A stretch of DNA of 23,267 nucleotides from JADHUC01 sp964617665 (GCA_964617665.1 CAZUAH010000195.1:1-23267); one strand, 5' to 3'; numbered from the stretch's first letter, positions 16,660 to 23,267 are shown. Numbers and translations are program-made. The notes: generated by a model from the letters alone, not told the origin.

Positions 16660-17277
16660 TTAACTCCCATCTCCAGGTGCATCCGGAAACATCTCGTTCA
16701 GTCGACGTACAATCTCAGACGGCGTGACGGGTTTGATGAGGAAGTGTCTTAATGAACGAAAGCGTTGCCGCAAATCCCCCTCCAAGCCAGTTTCACGGCG
16801 TACGGTACAGATGATCGTAGGCACATCGCCGATCTTTTTGAGAATATCCTCAAGCAGCACTGCACCGGTATATTGCCCAGCCCTTGTCCTTTTCCGGGTG
16901 TAGTAGTCACTGCGAGGCATCATTAGATCCATCAAGATGCAATCGGGCGGCGGGTTCAAAGCGTTCTGCCTCGCGCTCGCCATCGCTTTCTCCACGTACA
17001 CCAAAGCTGTTTCTACGGTGAATTTCCTGTTTGCATGCCGCTGGAATTCAGCCTCCGTTTCGAAACGGTCGCCCACCAGCTCGCGCAGCCGTTCGATGAT
17101 TTCTTCCGGCACTCCCTCACTTTCGAGGTGCGCCAGGGTGTGCTCCGTGATTTCGATCCATCCGCTAAGCACCTCTGAAACAGACTGGCAGTACACTACG
17201 TCATACTTTTCCTCTTGCAGACGCCAGACCACTGGCTCGGAAAACATGCGATCATCATCAACAACAAGGATTCTCAT
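16660..17277 (-). CDS. Response regulator, stand-alone receiver domain with large insert
   Basis: 205-residue receiver-only protein with no DNA-binding or enzymatic output domain. Phosphorylation residues are intact: acidic pocket D7-D8-D9 in ILVVDDDRM, phospho-acceptor D117 in CILMDLMMP, switch residue T158 in IICTV, and K182 in FLIKPVTP. A normal receiver has about 120 residues. Here about 65-70 extra, mainly helical and charged residues (about 38-107) separate the second beta-strand region from the acceptor strand, and there is an additional loop rich in Arg/Tyr (122-137) after the acceptor. The ATG overlaps the end of the histidine kinase gene (ATGA, 4 bases), so it is surely its cognate partner. 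It probably acts by protein-protein contact, possibly with the membrane protein encoded next. Confidence 0.9.
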   Translation of the reverse strand: MRILVVDDDRMFSEPVVWRLQEEKYDVVYCQSVSEVLSGWIEITEHTLAHLESEGVPEEIIERLRELVGDRFETEAEFQRHANRKFTVETALVYVEKAMASARQNALNPPPDCILMDLMMPRSDYYTRKRTRAGQYTGAVLLEDILKKIGDVPTIICTVRRETGLEGDLRQRFRSLRHFLIKPVTPSEIVRRLNEMFPDAPGDGS

Positions 17278-19640
17278 TCGTCATCCTCCTCCACGGTTGG
17301 TCGCCGGTCGGCAAGCCATTTTGGCAACTCCAAAACAAACGTCGTCGATTCCTTGCTTGAATCGGCTAACTCAACATCTCCGCCATGTTGCCTCGCAATG
17401 TGACGTGCAATATGCAAACCAAGACCTGCACCGTACGTCGCAACTGTATCCGCATTTGATCCCTGCCTGAACCTCCGGAAAATAAACTCGTCTTCCCCAT
17501 CCGGCACGCCGATTCCCTCGTTCACGAACGCCATTCGGTAGGAATTGTCCATTTCACTGAGGTTGATCTCAATTTGGGAATATCGTCTCGAGTACTTTAC
17601 GGCATTCTCTACCAAGTTGAACACACATCGCTTCATCCGATCAACGCATATATAAAGCCGCGGCAAATCACTAAACTCTGCCCCATATTCGATACTTGCA
17701 CGTTTCTCGCTGCGAGCGTACGTCCGAAGGGGCTGGACTATCGGCAGAAGCACTTGCGTTTCGAAATCGGATTGAGCGGCATAAAAACTACCTCTCATCG
17801 ATCCGCCACTTGCGATCAACTCTAGCAGTGAGCATAGGTCTCCGAGCCGGTTGAGTTGTCGCTCGAACTGCGACTTCACGTCCGCATCTGCCTCACTGTT
17901 CGGTTCAATATCGTGCTCAAACGTATACTTCAGATTGTCCTGATACCCCTTGATCGCGTGTATAGGCGCAATCAGTTCATGAGCCTGCATTTCCTGCGAA
18001 ACGGCGCGCTCTTCCTCTGTCACACGCCTGGAAGCTGCCATCGACAGCAACGATACGACACCTTGGAAGGTGTCAATGTGCGCTTGCGAAAATGTTGGAA
18101 GAATCGTGCACTGTGCAATCTCGGGGAGTGATTCGCCCTCTCGAACACTCACACCCACGAGACCGCCCATCAGTTGACCATCATCGTAAAACGGGGCGGC
18201 TAGAACACTGAAACCTTTCGTCACATACCGACGATCGCGGATAGCACGTGAGAACAACCCCCGCACCGCATCGGGCGCGTCTGGCGAGAGGACGTCGTGA
18301 CACACAAAAGGCTTGCCGTCGTCGATAGCTTGTCGAAGCACATATTTGCAGAACTTTCGAAAATCGCTGACGCCGAAACAGCCGGAATAGGCATCAGAAA
18401 AATGGGTACGTATGGGCCTGTACCCCTCATCGAACAGCTCTGACTTGTACAACACGTAACCGACGACGTTAGGAAGCGTCCTGGAGAGGATCTTGTCGGG
18501 GATCGAGCCAAATGCTTCCGACTCCGACGTGAGCAACTCTGTCGCAGTGGAGATGATGGCCTGCAAATGTTTGACCCGATGCCGGTAGAATGCTGCTTCT
18601 AACAGTCCGATCGCGTGCGTCACGACCCGAAGCGTGGAATCGGATGGAGTCGGTGCGCCGGGGCGCAGAAAGAGGGCGACTGCGCCGATATGATGACCGG
18701 TCCCGGCCACATCTGGAATCGGGATTGCGTGCAGTCGGTCGATCTTCCCCGTCTCGCGTAATGCCGCATCATGAAATTCTGGATCCGTATGCGGGTCCGT
18801 ATCGATCACCGCGTTCTCACGAATCGCTCGTCCGCACACGCTATCGCTCAGCGGGATCGTCCGGCACCCCACTTCTGCTACGTCAAACCCATAGGTGGCG
18901 CGAAGCACGAGTGTCCCTCTGCCATCCTGATACCATAAATTCAAACCGGCCACGCCACGCACCATCTCATGGATTCTCGCGAGTATGTGTCCCACGATCG
19001 TCTCCGGTTTCTTGTGCCCGAGACTGACCGTCGACACTAGAAGGTCGAGCAGGCGATGCTCATACGCGTAGCTCGAAATCAGTTGCGCAATCCGGCAGAT
19101 GAAATTCACCGCACGCTCAAAACGGTGTTTTTGGATGATCGGCACATCGTCGAGCAGGCGGACGTATTCTGCAAGCTTGGCACCGGATAGTCCCAGTTTT
19201 TTCTTGGCGAACTCCTCGAACTGCTGTTTCCGTTTTGCATCGGGTTTCTGAAACAGGATTTGCCCAAAAACGAGGCTCGCCACGTGTTCGCCCTCGATGA
19301 CAACGGGAACCACCGCATCGATGAGACCGGCCCCCGACACACCGGGTTCGTGCCCGTCGCCAGAGCATTCGTAGACGCTATATTTCTGGCCCGATGCCAG
19401 TTGTGCGTGCCGTTTTGCCGAGGCGGCACACAGATCCGGCCGGCAGGAGTAATTGAACTTTCGGCATAATTGAGTGTAGCTATATGGTCCGCAAATCGTG
19501 TTCCCGTCGACGTCCGTCAATCTCATCGCGACCCGTGACGCCTGCGAAATGCCCTTGACCAAGCGATCCATTTCATCGCGTTTGATGTAGTCGAAAATCC
19601 GCACGTCCGCTTCTGCAGAGCCTAGTTCTTCGGCGCTCAT
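17274..19640 (-). CDS. Soluble PocR-GAF-GAF hybrid sensor histidine kinase
   Basis: 788 residues with no membrane span, so a cytoplasmic sensor. GAGG lies 7 bases before ATG 19640. Order: PocR sensory domain (about 15-190) with conserved cysteines in CGPYSYTQLCRKFNYSC and CAASAKRH; a GAF domain (about 217-350); a second, more divergent GAF-like domain (about 370-540); dimerisation/phospho-acceptor helix with H554 in QAHELIAPIHAIKG; and an ATPase domain with N-box NLVEN (675-679), G1 box NEGIG (707-711, Asn where Asp is usual, a variant also met in other GAF-linked kinases) and G2 box GAGLGL (737-742). PocR domains bind small molecules; the founding member controls cobalamin and propanediol genes in Salmonella. 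The kinase heads the operon with the receiver protein. The signal is unknown. Confidence 0.93.
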   Translation of the reverse strand: MSAEELGSAEADVRIFDYIKRDEMDRLVKGISQASRVAMRLTDVDGNTICGPYSYTQLCRKFNYSCRPDLCAASAKRHAQLASGQKYSVYECSGDGHEPGVSGAGLIDAVVPVVIEGEHVASLVFGQILFQKPDAKRKQQFEEFAKKKLGLSGAKLAEYVRLLDDVPIIQKHRFERAVNFICRIAQLISSYAYEHRLLDLLVSTVSLGHKKPETIVGHILARIHEMVRGVAGLNLWYQDGRGTLVLRATYGFDVAEVGCRTIPLSDSVCGRAIRENAVIDTDPHTDPEFHDAALRETGKIDRLHAIPIPDVAGTGHHIGAVALFLRPGAPTPSDSTLRVVTHAIGLLEAAFYRHRVKHLQAIISTATELLTSESEAFGSIPDKILSRTLPNVVGYVLYKSELFDEGYRPIRTHFSDAYSGCFGVSDFRKFCKYVLRQAIDDGKPFVCHDVLSPDAPDAVRGLFSRAIRDRRYVTKGFSVLAAPFYDDGQLMGGLVGVSVREGESLPEIAQCTILPTFSQAHIDTFQGVVSLLSMAASRRVTEEERAVSQEMQAHELIAPIHAIKGYQDNLKYTFEHDIEPNSEADADVKSQFERQLNRLGDLCSLLELIASGGSMRGSFYAAQSDFETQVLLPIVQPLRTYARSEKRASIEYGAEFSDLPRLYICVDRMKRCVFNLVENAVKYSRRYSQIEINLSEMDNSYRMAFVNEGIGVPDGEDEFIFRRFRQGSNADTVATYGAGLGLHIARHIARQHGGDVELADSSKESTTFVLELPKWLADRRPTVEEDDE

Positions 19641-20249
19641 GGTGCTACCTCAATGCGACGGATTCAATGTACAGAGTACCATAGGATGGAGATTTTCGCC
19701 TGCGGTTCACTCGCCGACGACTCGCAACGATGCTAACCACCCGATGGCTCTATGCGTCAGGCCCCGTTTCTCAAGGGGAAGTGAACAGGGCAGGTCTCAT
19801 TTCGTTGTTTGCTGTTGGTTACGAGGCTGTGGTTCAATTCGCTGAGACAGACCACCCCTCTTTCTTTGCCCGTCTAGTCACCGCCTCCCGACGCAAAACG
19901 AGTTGCGGTGTCTTCCGCTAGTCTGCCTCCTCTCAACCTACGATTTCCCAGCTTTGGCCATTGGAGGCCAAAAAAACGGCGTTCTTCATGTATCCACCGA
20001 CGTTGAGTCGGGTCGTCCGCTACTGTCTAAATCGAAATCGGCCTAGAAAAGTGGACATGGTAAAGGGCAGAATACTGAAGAAATGCGAATTCGGCCGAAA
20101 TCCCCAGGCGCATTTGCCCCGGGCGGGATGGCGTGAGCAGCGAAAATGAGGAAACGGGAGGAAATCCTCGGAACAGCAATCCGAGCCTGGAAACCACATC
20201 GCGGCCGGCAAGGCCACGATCTTGCGGGCGCAAGTCCTTTCGCAAAACG
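19641..20249. other. 609-base region without a supportable gene
   Basis: Upstream of the kinase operon on the minus strand. The near end must hold its promoter, but no boxes could be assigned. A 7-base-stem hairpin (19953-19959 with 19966-19972) is followed by adenines on the plus strand, so it lacks the downstream U-tract of a terminator. Short open frames on both strands have no ribosome binding site or recognisable domains. The stretch could be decayed coding sequence or noncoding spacer. Confidence 0.4.
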
Positions 20250-20407
20250 TCAATACTTGACGATCGCGGTGCAATTGGGATTGAAGTAGACACTCACTTT
20301 TGGCGTCGCGGCCGTCTCGGGTGAAGGCCAAACACGCCCGCTCTTCCCCCAATAGCCCACTGCGAAATCGCGACCGCGGTCAGCAAGGCAATGGCAACGC
20401 GTTTCAT
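20250..20407 (-). pseudogene. Frameshifted remnant of a small secreted protein
   Basis: ATG 20407 is preceded by GGAG at 8 bases and opens with a signal-peptide-like MKRVAIALLTAVAIS. In that frame the product ends after 37 residues (stop 20294-20296) in an arginine/proline-rich, non-protein-like tail. Shifting frame just after the hydrophobic core gives a much more natural continuation (FAVGYWGKSGRVWPSPE, then TPKVSVYFNPNCTAIVKY) to a stop at 20250-20252. This suggests a frameshift plus truncation. The tail vaguely recalls the first strand of secreted phospholipase-D-like nucleases, but no HKD motif is present. It follows the lipoprotein gene by 33 bases. A genuine 37-residue peptide is the alternative. 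Confidence 0.35.
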
Positions 20408-20440
20408 TCGAGTTGCTCCGGAACGGATGGCCACAGCACG

Positions 20441-20809
20441 TTAGGGATTGGGCTCGACGCCGAGTTCAATTTGAGCGTCAGGCCACGGGCCGTCGACTGT
20501 CAGCTGGACTCGTGTCTTGGGGCATCGTGTTGCATTGGGGATTTGGTTGATCTCGTCCAACGGCGGTACGGCATGCCAGTTTGCACATCTGGGGCAATAC
20601 AGTCCGGCCATGAGCGTCCGGTTACCCGTCTGCGGATGGATCGCCGGTGTGGCAGTGACGTCACCGACGTACGCTAGTCTGGTCTTCGTGTCGACGTAGA
20701 CCATTTTGCCTGCCTTGGGATCCAATTCGGGATCGCTCCCACCGCAGCCGGCTAACATGGCCGTGGAAAGGAGCGTCACGATTATCGGGTAGGTTGAGTA
20801 TCGGTACAT
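20441..20809 (-). CDS. Small lipoprotein with paired Cys motifs
   Basis: 122-residue lipoprotein. A hydrophobic signal (IIVTLLSTAMLAGC) ends in a lipobox LAGC at residue 22, so it should be lipidated and exported. The mature part contains YVDTKTRLAYVGDVTATPAIHP and a CPRCANWH / RCPKTR arrangement that could bind a metal or form disulphides. Small lipoproteins of this type commonly sit next to DUF1559 genes in planctomycetes, and here a DUF1559 remnant lies 109 bases upstream on the same strand. The ribosome binding site is weak. The function is unknown. With its neighbour truncated, this gene may have lost its promoter or partner. Confidence 0.75.
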   Translation of the reverse strand: MYRYSTYPIIVTLLSTAMLAGCGGSDPELDPKAGKMVYVDTKTRLAYVGDVTATPAIHPQTGNRTLMAGLYCPRCANWHAVPPLDEINQIPNATRCPKTRVQLTVDGPWPDAQIELGVEPNP

Positions 20810-20918
20810 TTTCGGGAAACCTGTTTCTAGAGCGCGTATCAGATCACTGTAGGGTAGTTTCGTCCGTTCTCATTGGGATTCACGCCGCCGCGACCTCCAA
20901 TCGTGAGTGCGACACGCA

Positions 20919-21563
20919 CTAGCGGCGATCGTACAGTTCGTCTTGCGTAGCGGGATCAGTAATCTCAGCGTTGTCGATGACGTAGCCGAGCCACTTCTCG
21001 CTCATCAGATCCGCCTGGTTAGCAGGAATGAAACCTGTGGAATCGATGTGGAAATGCCGATCTCGGGCTTCTACGTGGCCGTCGACGAAAGACACATTGG
21101 CTACGCCCATATGGCGAAAGTGAATGTCCGGGTAGTTCCGGCTGGGTGGGGACAAGAGCCACGTTTCTTCGAAACTCAGATTCCACTTCACTTGCGCGGC
21201 GTCGGCAAAGGCCACTGTCTGACTCGTGGTTAAAACATCGCCGAACCGACGAGTCAATGGCTGTTGGCTGGGAATTGCAGACCATCCCACCCATTCCACG
21301 CCCGAGGATCGCGACAGGTAGTAGCCGTTGTAACCGAAACCAGACGCCGGTTCACCAAAACGGACGTTGTCCATCATCGATGGTCCGAAGTCGGGGCACT
21401 GGAACGTCTGGTAGTTCGTTTCCGTGTACGGGGCAAGCGGCCCCTGCGCATAGTCCAGCACGTCCGGAGTGGCGTCGTGGTCGACAACACCAAACCAGTT
21501 CCGGTGTGAGAAACTGCCCGGCCTCGCCGCAGCTGAACATTGACAGGAAACTCGGCCCGACAG
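20919..21563 (-). pseudogene. 5'-truncated DUF1559 (SBP_bac_10, prepilin-type) gene
   Basis: Only the C-terminal part of a DUF1559 protein is present: 214 residues, ending in TAG at 20919-20921. Recognisable family features are NWFGVVDHDATPD, YQTFQCPDFGPSMMDN, GFGYNGYYLSRS and the C-terminal H-x-G motif with NVSFVDGHVEA. The normal beginning of the family, a prepilin N-terminus (GFTLVELLVVIAIIG) followed by about 100-150 residues, is missing. The frame runs upstream without a good start until it meets the TAA of the radical SAM gene (21564-21566), with which it is exactly in phase. GTG 21461 is the only canonical internal start in the early part and would cut into conserved sequence. I read this as a gene broken by recombination at about 21563. 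Confidence 0.7.
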
Positions 21564-22964
21564 TTACACGTCAAAGGTGTCCTTCAGTTCCTCGTCCCAC
21601 GCGTCCCACAGATAGGCTTCTTCTTTGCCGTCAGCGATTAGGCGGAATGCGTATCGTACTTGCTCTTCGTAGAACTCGCAAAATGCCCCCGTCTGCTCCA
21701 TGCCGCCGTTCATTTCGTGGGCTTCGGCCGGACACGGGGATCCGCAGAAGTGCCGTATTGCGCAGCGGTTGCACGGATCGATGTCCTCGACTTTCCTCTC
21801 GGTGACCAAGCGGAAGGCTGGTGTCTGGAGCACATCTTCGACTTCGTTCTTGAAAAGGTTCCCGCCTTTGAATTCCTTGAGCCCGATGAACTCGCTGCAC
21901 GGAAACATGTCGCCGTTTGGCGCGAGGGCGAAAAAACAACGTCCGCCTCCGCACGGCGAGATGTCACACATCAGGCGGCGCGCCGCCGGTGCGACAATCG
22001 CGAGAAGGATGTTGGCAAAGTTGGCCACTGGGAGCTTTCTGCCGGTCTCTTGATACAGTTCGTACGTGCGATCAAGCGCGGCCAAGAAGTGCTTTGCTGC
22101 AGAACGATCGGTTGGCCTGACCGTTCGGGCGCCAGGCAGGGTACACCGCACGATGTTCATCAGGCATGTGGGTACTTCCCGCGCGTGCAAGAAATCCACC
22201 AACCGCGTCAAGTGGCGCAGGTTTTCGCCGGTCACGGTGCAGATAACGCTCCAATTCTCGTAGCCGAGAAGGCGATCCATGGCATCCAGCACGTGCTGAT
22301 AGACTCCGTGTCCACTCCAGTTCTTGCGCGTACGATTGGCGGCCACGGCAGTGGGGGCGTCCAGTGAAAGCCCAACGCTCACCTGTCGAGACGTGAGGAA
22401 TTCCACGGCTTCGTCGTCCAGAAGCGTGCCGTTGGTTTGGACGCCGAAGCGAAATTGCTTGCCATAGCGCTCGATCCCCGCAAAGACGGCATCGCGGTTG
22501 AGCAAGGGCTCCGCACCGTGAAAGACAATCTGAGGTAGCAAGCCACGCGGTACGGTCCGCTTGAAGTAGTCGTGGAGCCTGTCAAGTGCCTCGAAGAGTC
22601 GCTTCGTGGACATATGCCGCCCGCTGCTGCGCATCTTCTCCGGGATGTAGCAGTATGTGCAGTTTAGATTGCAGCGTTCTGTAGGGTTGAAGTAGACGGC
22701 CGAAGGCTTCAGGCCAAATCGGAGCGTTTGCATCTCGTCGGTGAACTTCCCGGCTTTCTTACGATAGGCCCGCAGCAGTTGGCCATCGGTCAGGATGTCG
22801 GCAAGTTTGTCGCGCTTGACCAGAGACCAGAAAGCCGTATCTGGCTCGACGACCGCAATGTATTCTGAATGGCCAATGTCCAGCGGCTGGAGTGCCGGGC
22901 CATTGCCGGAATTGAAAAAACGGCCTCGCGAAGAGGCCGTTGTGTCGGATGGAGCTTTGTTCAT
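21564..22964 (-). CDS. cbpB: Radical SAM/SPASM peptide-modifying enzyme (CbpB-like)
   Basis: 466-residue radical SAM enzyme. The [4Fe-4S]-SAM cluster motif is C98-x3-C102-x2-C105 (ERCNLNCTYCYIP). Later strands carry GAEPLLN (variant of the GGEP motif), VQTNGTLL and VGLSLDAP. The C-terminal SPASM region has many cysteines for auxiliary clusters: CDISPCGGGRC, FPCSEF, DPCNRCAIRHFCGSPCPAE and GAFCEFYEEQ. ATG 22964 is 8 bases after the stop of a 41-codon peptide gene, with a weak AGG; the open frame extends to 23177 but would run antiparallel in sense through that gene and has no ribosome binding site. SPASM enzymes next to short peptides normally install cross-links in a RiPP precursor. The riboswitch plus short peptide context matches what I recall of the CbpA/CbpB pair (NCBIfam names remembered, not searched). 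No B12-binding domain is present. A terminator hairpin lies within codons 8-16. Confidence 0.87.
   Translation of the reverse strand: MNKAPSDTTASSRGRFFNSGNGPALQPLDIGHSEYIAVVEPDTAFWSLVKRDKLADILTDGQLLRAYRKKAGKFTDEMQTLRFGLKPSAVYFNPTERCNLNCTYCYIPEKMRSSGRHMSTKRLFEALDRLHDYFKRTVPRGLLPQIVFHGAEPLLNRDAVFAGIERYGKQFRFGVQTNGTLLDDEAVEFLTSRQVSVGLSLDAPTAVAANRTRKNWSGHGVYQHVLDAMDRLLGYENWSVICTVTGENLRHLTRLVDFLHAREVPTCLMNIVRCTLPGARTVRPTDRSAAKHFLAALDRTYELYQETGRKLPVANFANILLAIVAPAARRLMCDISPCGGGRCFFALAPNGDMFPCSEFIGLKEFKGGNLFKNEVEDVLQTPAFRLVTERKVEDIDPCNRCAIRHFCGSPCPAEAHEMNGGMEQTGAFCEFYEEQVRYAFRLIADGKEEAYLWDAWDEELKDTFDV
22915..22941 (-). terminator. Intrinsic terminator/attenuator inside the start of the radical SAM gene
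   Basis: Perfect 9-bp stem (22919-22927 with 22933-22941, AACGGCCTC on the minus strand) with a 5-base loop TTCGC, followed on the minus strand by a run of six U counting the two in the stem. It lies after the peptide gene and inside the first codons of the radical SAM gene, with no in-frame ATG, GTG or TTG soon after it. It should terminate most transcripts after the peptide gene unless ribosomes translating the enzyme gene disrupt it. Confidence 0.75.
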
Positions 22965-22972
22965 TTTGCCTA

Positions 22973-23098
22973 TTACTTGCTTTTCTTGTCCATGAGGATG
23001 TAGTGCGAAAGGCCCGTCCCCTTCGGCTTGCAGCTCTTGCGGTAGGCAATGACGTCCTTTTCTTTTTCCTTGACCGTGGTCTTCTTTTCTTTGTTCAT
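22973..23098 (-). CDS. cbpA: 41-residue RiPP-like precursor peptide (CbpA-like)
   Basis: Small lysine-rich peptide. A strong Shine-Dalgarno (GAAGGA) lies 6 bases before ATG 23098, and TAA is at 22973-22975. The first 15 residues are a charged leader of Lys/Glu/Thr; the putative core is IAYRKSCKPKGTGLSHYIL followed by a short basic tail. It has one Cys, two Tyr and one His as candidate sites of modification. It is followed after 8 bases by the radical SAM/SPASM gene and preceded by a B12 riboswitch with terminator. From memory it resembles the CbpA modified-peptide precursors; this is recollection, not a search. The peptide's biological role is unknown, and a link to cobalt or cobalamin scarcity is inferred from the riboswitch. 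Confidence 0.8.
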   Translation of the reverse strand: MNKEKKTTVKEKEKDVIAYRKSCKPKGTGLSHYILMDKKSK

Positions 23099-23140
23099 TA
23101 CGTGTCCTTCTTTCATTGGAAACAAACAAATGGGTGGCAA

Positions 23141-23188
23141 AATAAAAAAAGGGTTTCGGCAGACGCTCGACGTCCACCGAAACCCTTT
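23141..23188 (-). terminator. Intrinsic terminator of the riboswitch expression platform
   Basis: A 12-bp perfect stem (23148-23159 with 23177-23188; AAAGGGTTTCGG as the 5' arm on the minus strand) has a small extra 4-bp helix in its loop (23162-23165 with 23171-23174) and is followed on the minus strand by seven U, one A and more U. It lies between the cobalamin aptamer and the peptide gene. Its 5' arm can instead pair with CGAAACC just upstream (23196-23202), giving an alternative antiterminator. Confidence 0.88.
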
Positions 23189-23202
23189 ACCGTCAGGTTT
23201 CG
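23178..23202 (-). promoter_or_regulatory. Candidate antiterminator helix
   Basis: On the minus strand CGAAACC (23202-23196) is the exact complement of GGTTTCG (23184-23178), with an 11-base loop. Forming this 7-bp hairpin uses most of the 5' arm of the terminator, so the two are mutually exclusive. This fits a switch in which cobalamin-bound aptamer favours termination. Confidence 0.55.
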
Positions 23203-23267
23203 TTCTTCGTTTGTCTCACCAGGTCTTCTGGCTTTCGGGTCGTCAGTGCCTCAACGCCTTCCCACCG
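23203..23267 (-). ncRNA. Cobalamin (B12) riboswitch, 3' part only
   Basis: Read on the minus strand from the window edge, the sequence shows conserved cobalamin-aptamer blocks in the right order: GGGAAGGCG, then GACGACCCGAAAGCCAGAAG, then ACCTG. The GGGAA(G)GCG and AGCCAGRAGACCTG elements are hallmarks of the 3' half of the class. The 5' half, including the B12 box and the first helices, lies beyond the window. The aptamer end is immediately followed by the antiterminator/terminator platform and the peptide gene, so it should repress the peptide/radical SAM cassette when B12 is plentiful. The exact 3' boundary is approximate. Confidence 0.8.

Noticed and set aside
19953..19972. Hairpin followed by adenines, considered as a terminator
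   Set aside because: The A-run follows on the plus strand, so neither strand has a U-tract after the stem.
20020..20352. 110-codon minus-strand open frame
   Set aside because: It has no ribosome binding site and a Cys/Phe-rich, non-globular translation, and it overlaps the better-supported remnant at 20250-20407 in another frame.
22965..23177. N-terminal extension of the radical SAM gene to 23177
   Set aside because: It passes through the peptide gene and the terminator region, has no ribosome binding site, and its translation is low-complexity; ATG 22964 fits the operon spacing.

Overview
The window looks like chromosomal DNA from a planctomycete (Pirellulales-like) bacterium. The indications are a DNA topoisomerase VI A subunit, a giant secreted TPR/alpha-2-macroglobulin protein, a DUF1559 (prepilin-type, planctomycete-expanded) remnant next to a small lipoprotein, and a moderately GC-rich base composition. 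No rRNA, tRNA, CRISPR array or intact transposase was seen.

Left part (1-11624): a GC-rich hairpin repeat is followed by a secreted protein that fuses a shortened ModA-like solute-binding domain to two methyltransferase-like domains. Its stop codon abuts the stop of a convergent topoisomerase VI subunit A gene. Divergent from that gene is an 8.46-kb gene for a 2820-residue exported protein built as TPR - MG domains - A2M core - toroid - TPR - MG domains, in which the N-terminal module appears to recur at the C-terminus.

Middle (11605-15850): a class I methyltransferase overlaps the end of the giant gene. It is followed by a 53-residue membrane peptide and two ketosynthases. The first ketosynthase has lost its catalytic Cys and second His, so it is chain-length-factor-like; the second keeps the full Cys-His-His triad. 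A 232-bp MITE-like element with 21-bp perfect inverted ends lies in the gap after them.

Minus-strand signalling operon (19640-15850): a soluble PocR-GAF-GAF histidine kinase, a single-domain response regulator whose receiver fold is interrupted by a long helical insert, and an exported/membrane coiled-coil protein. The three genes are tightly coupled.

Right end (20250-23267, minus strand): the most interesting locus. The 3' part of a cobalamin (B12) riboswitch at the window edge is followed by a mutually exclusive antiterminator/terminator pair, a 41-codon peptide gene, a second intrinsic terminator that lies inside the first codons of the next gene, and a radical SAM/SPASM enzyme. This reads as a B12-repressed RiPP-like cassette that resembles what I remember as CbpA/CbpB. 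It abuts a 5'-truncated DUF1559 gene, a small lipoprotein gene and a frameshifted secreted-peptide remnant, so the cassette may sit at a recombination boundary.
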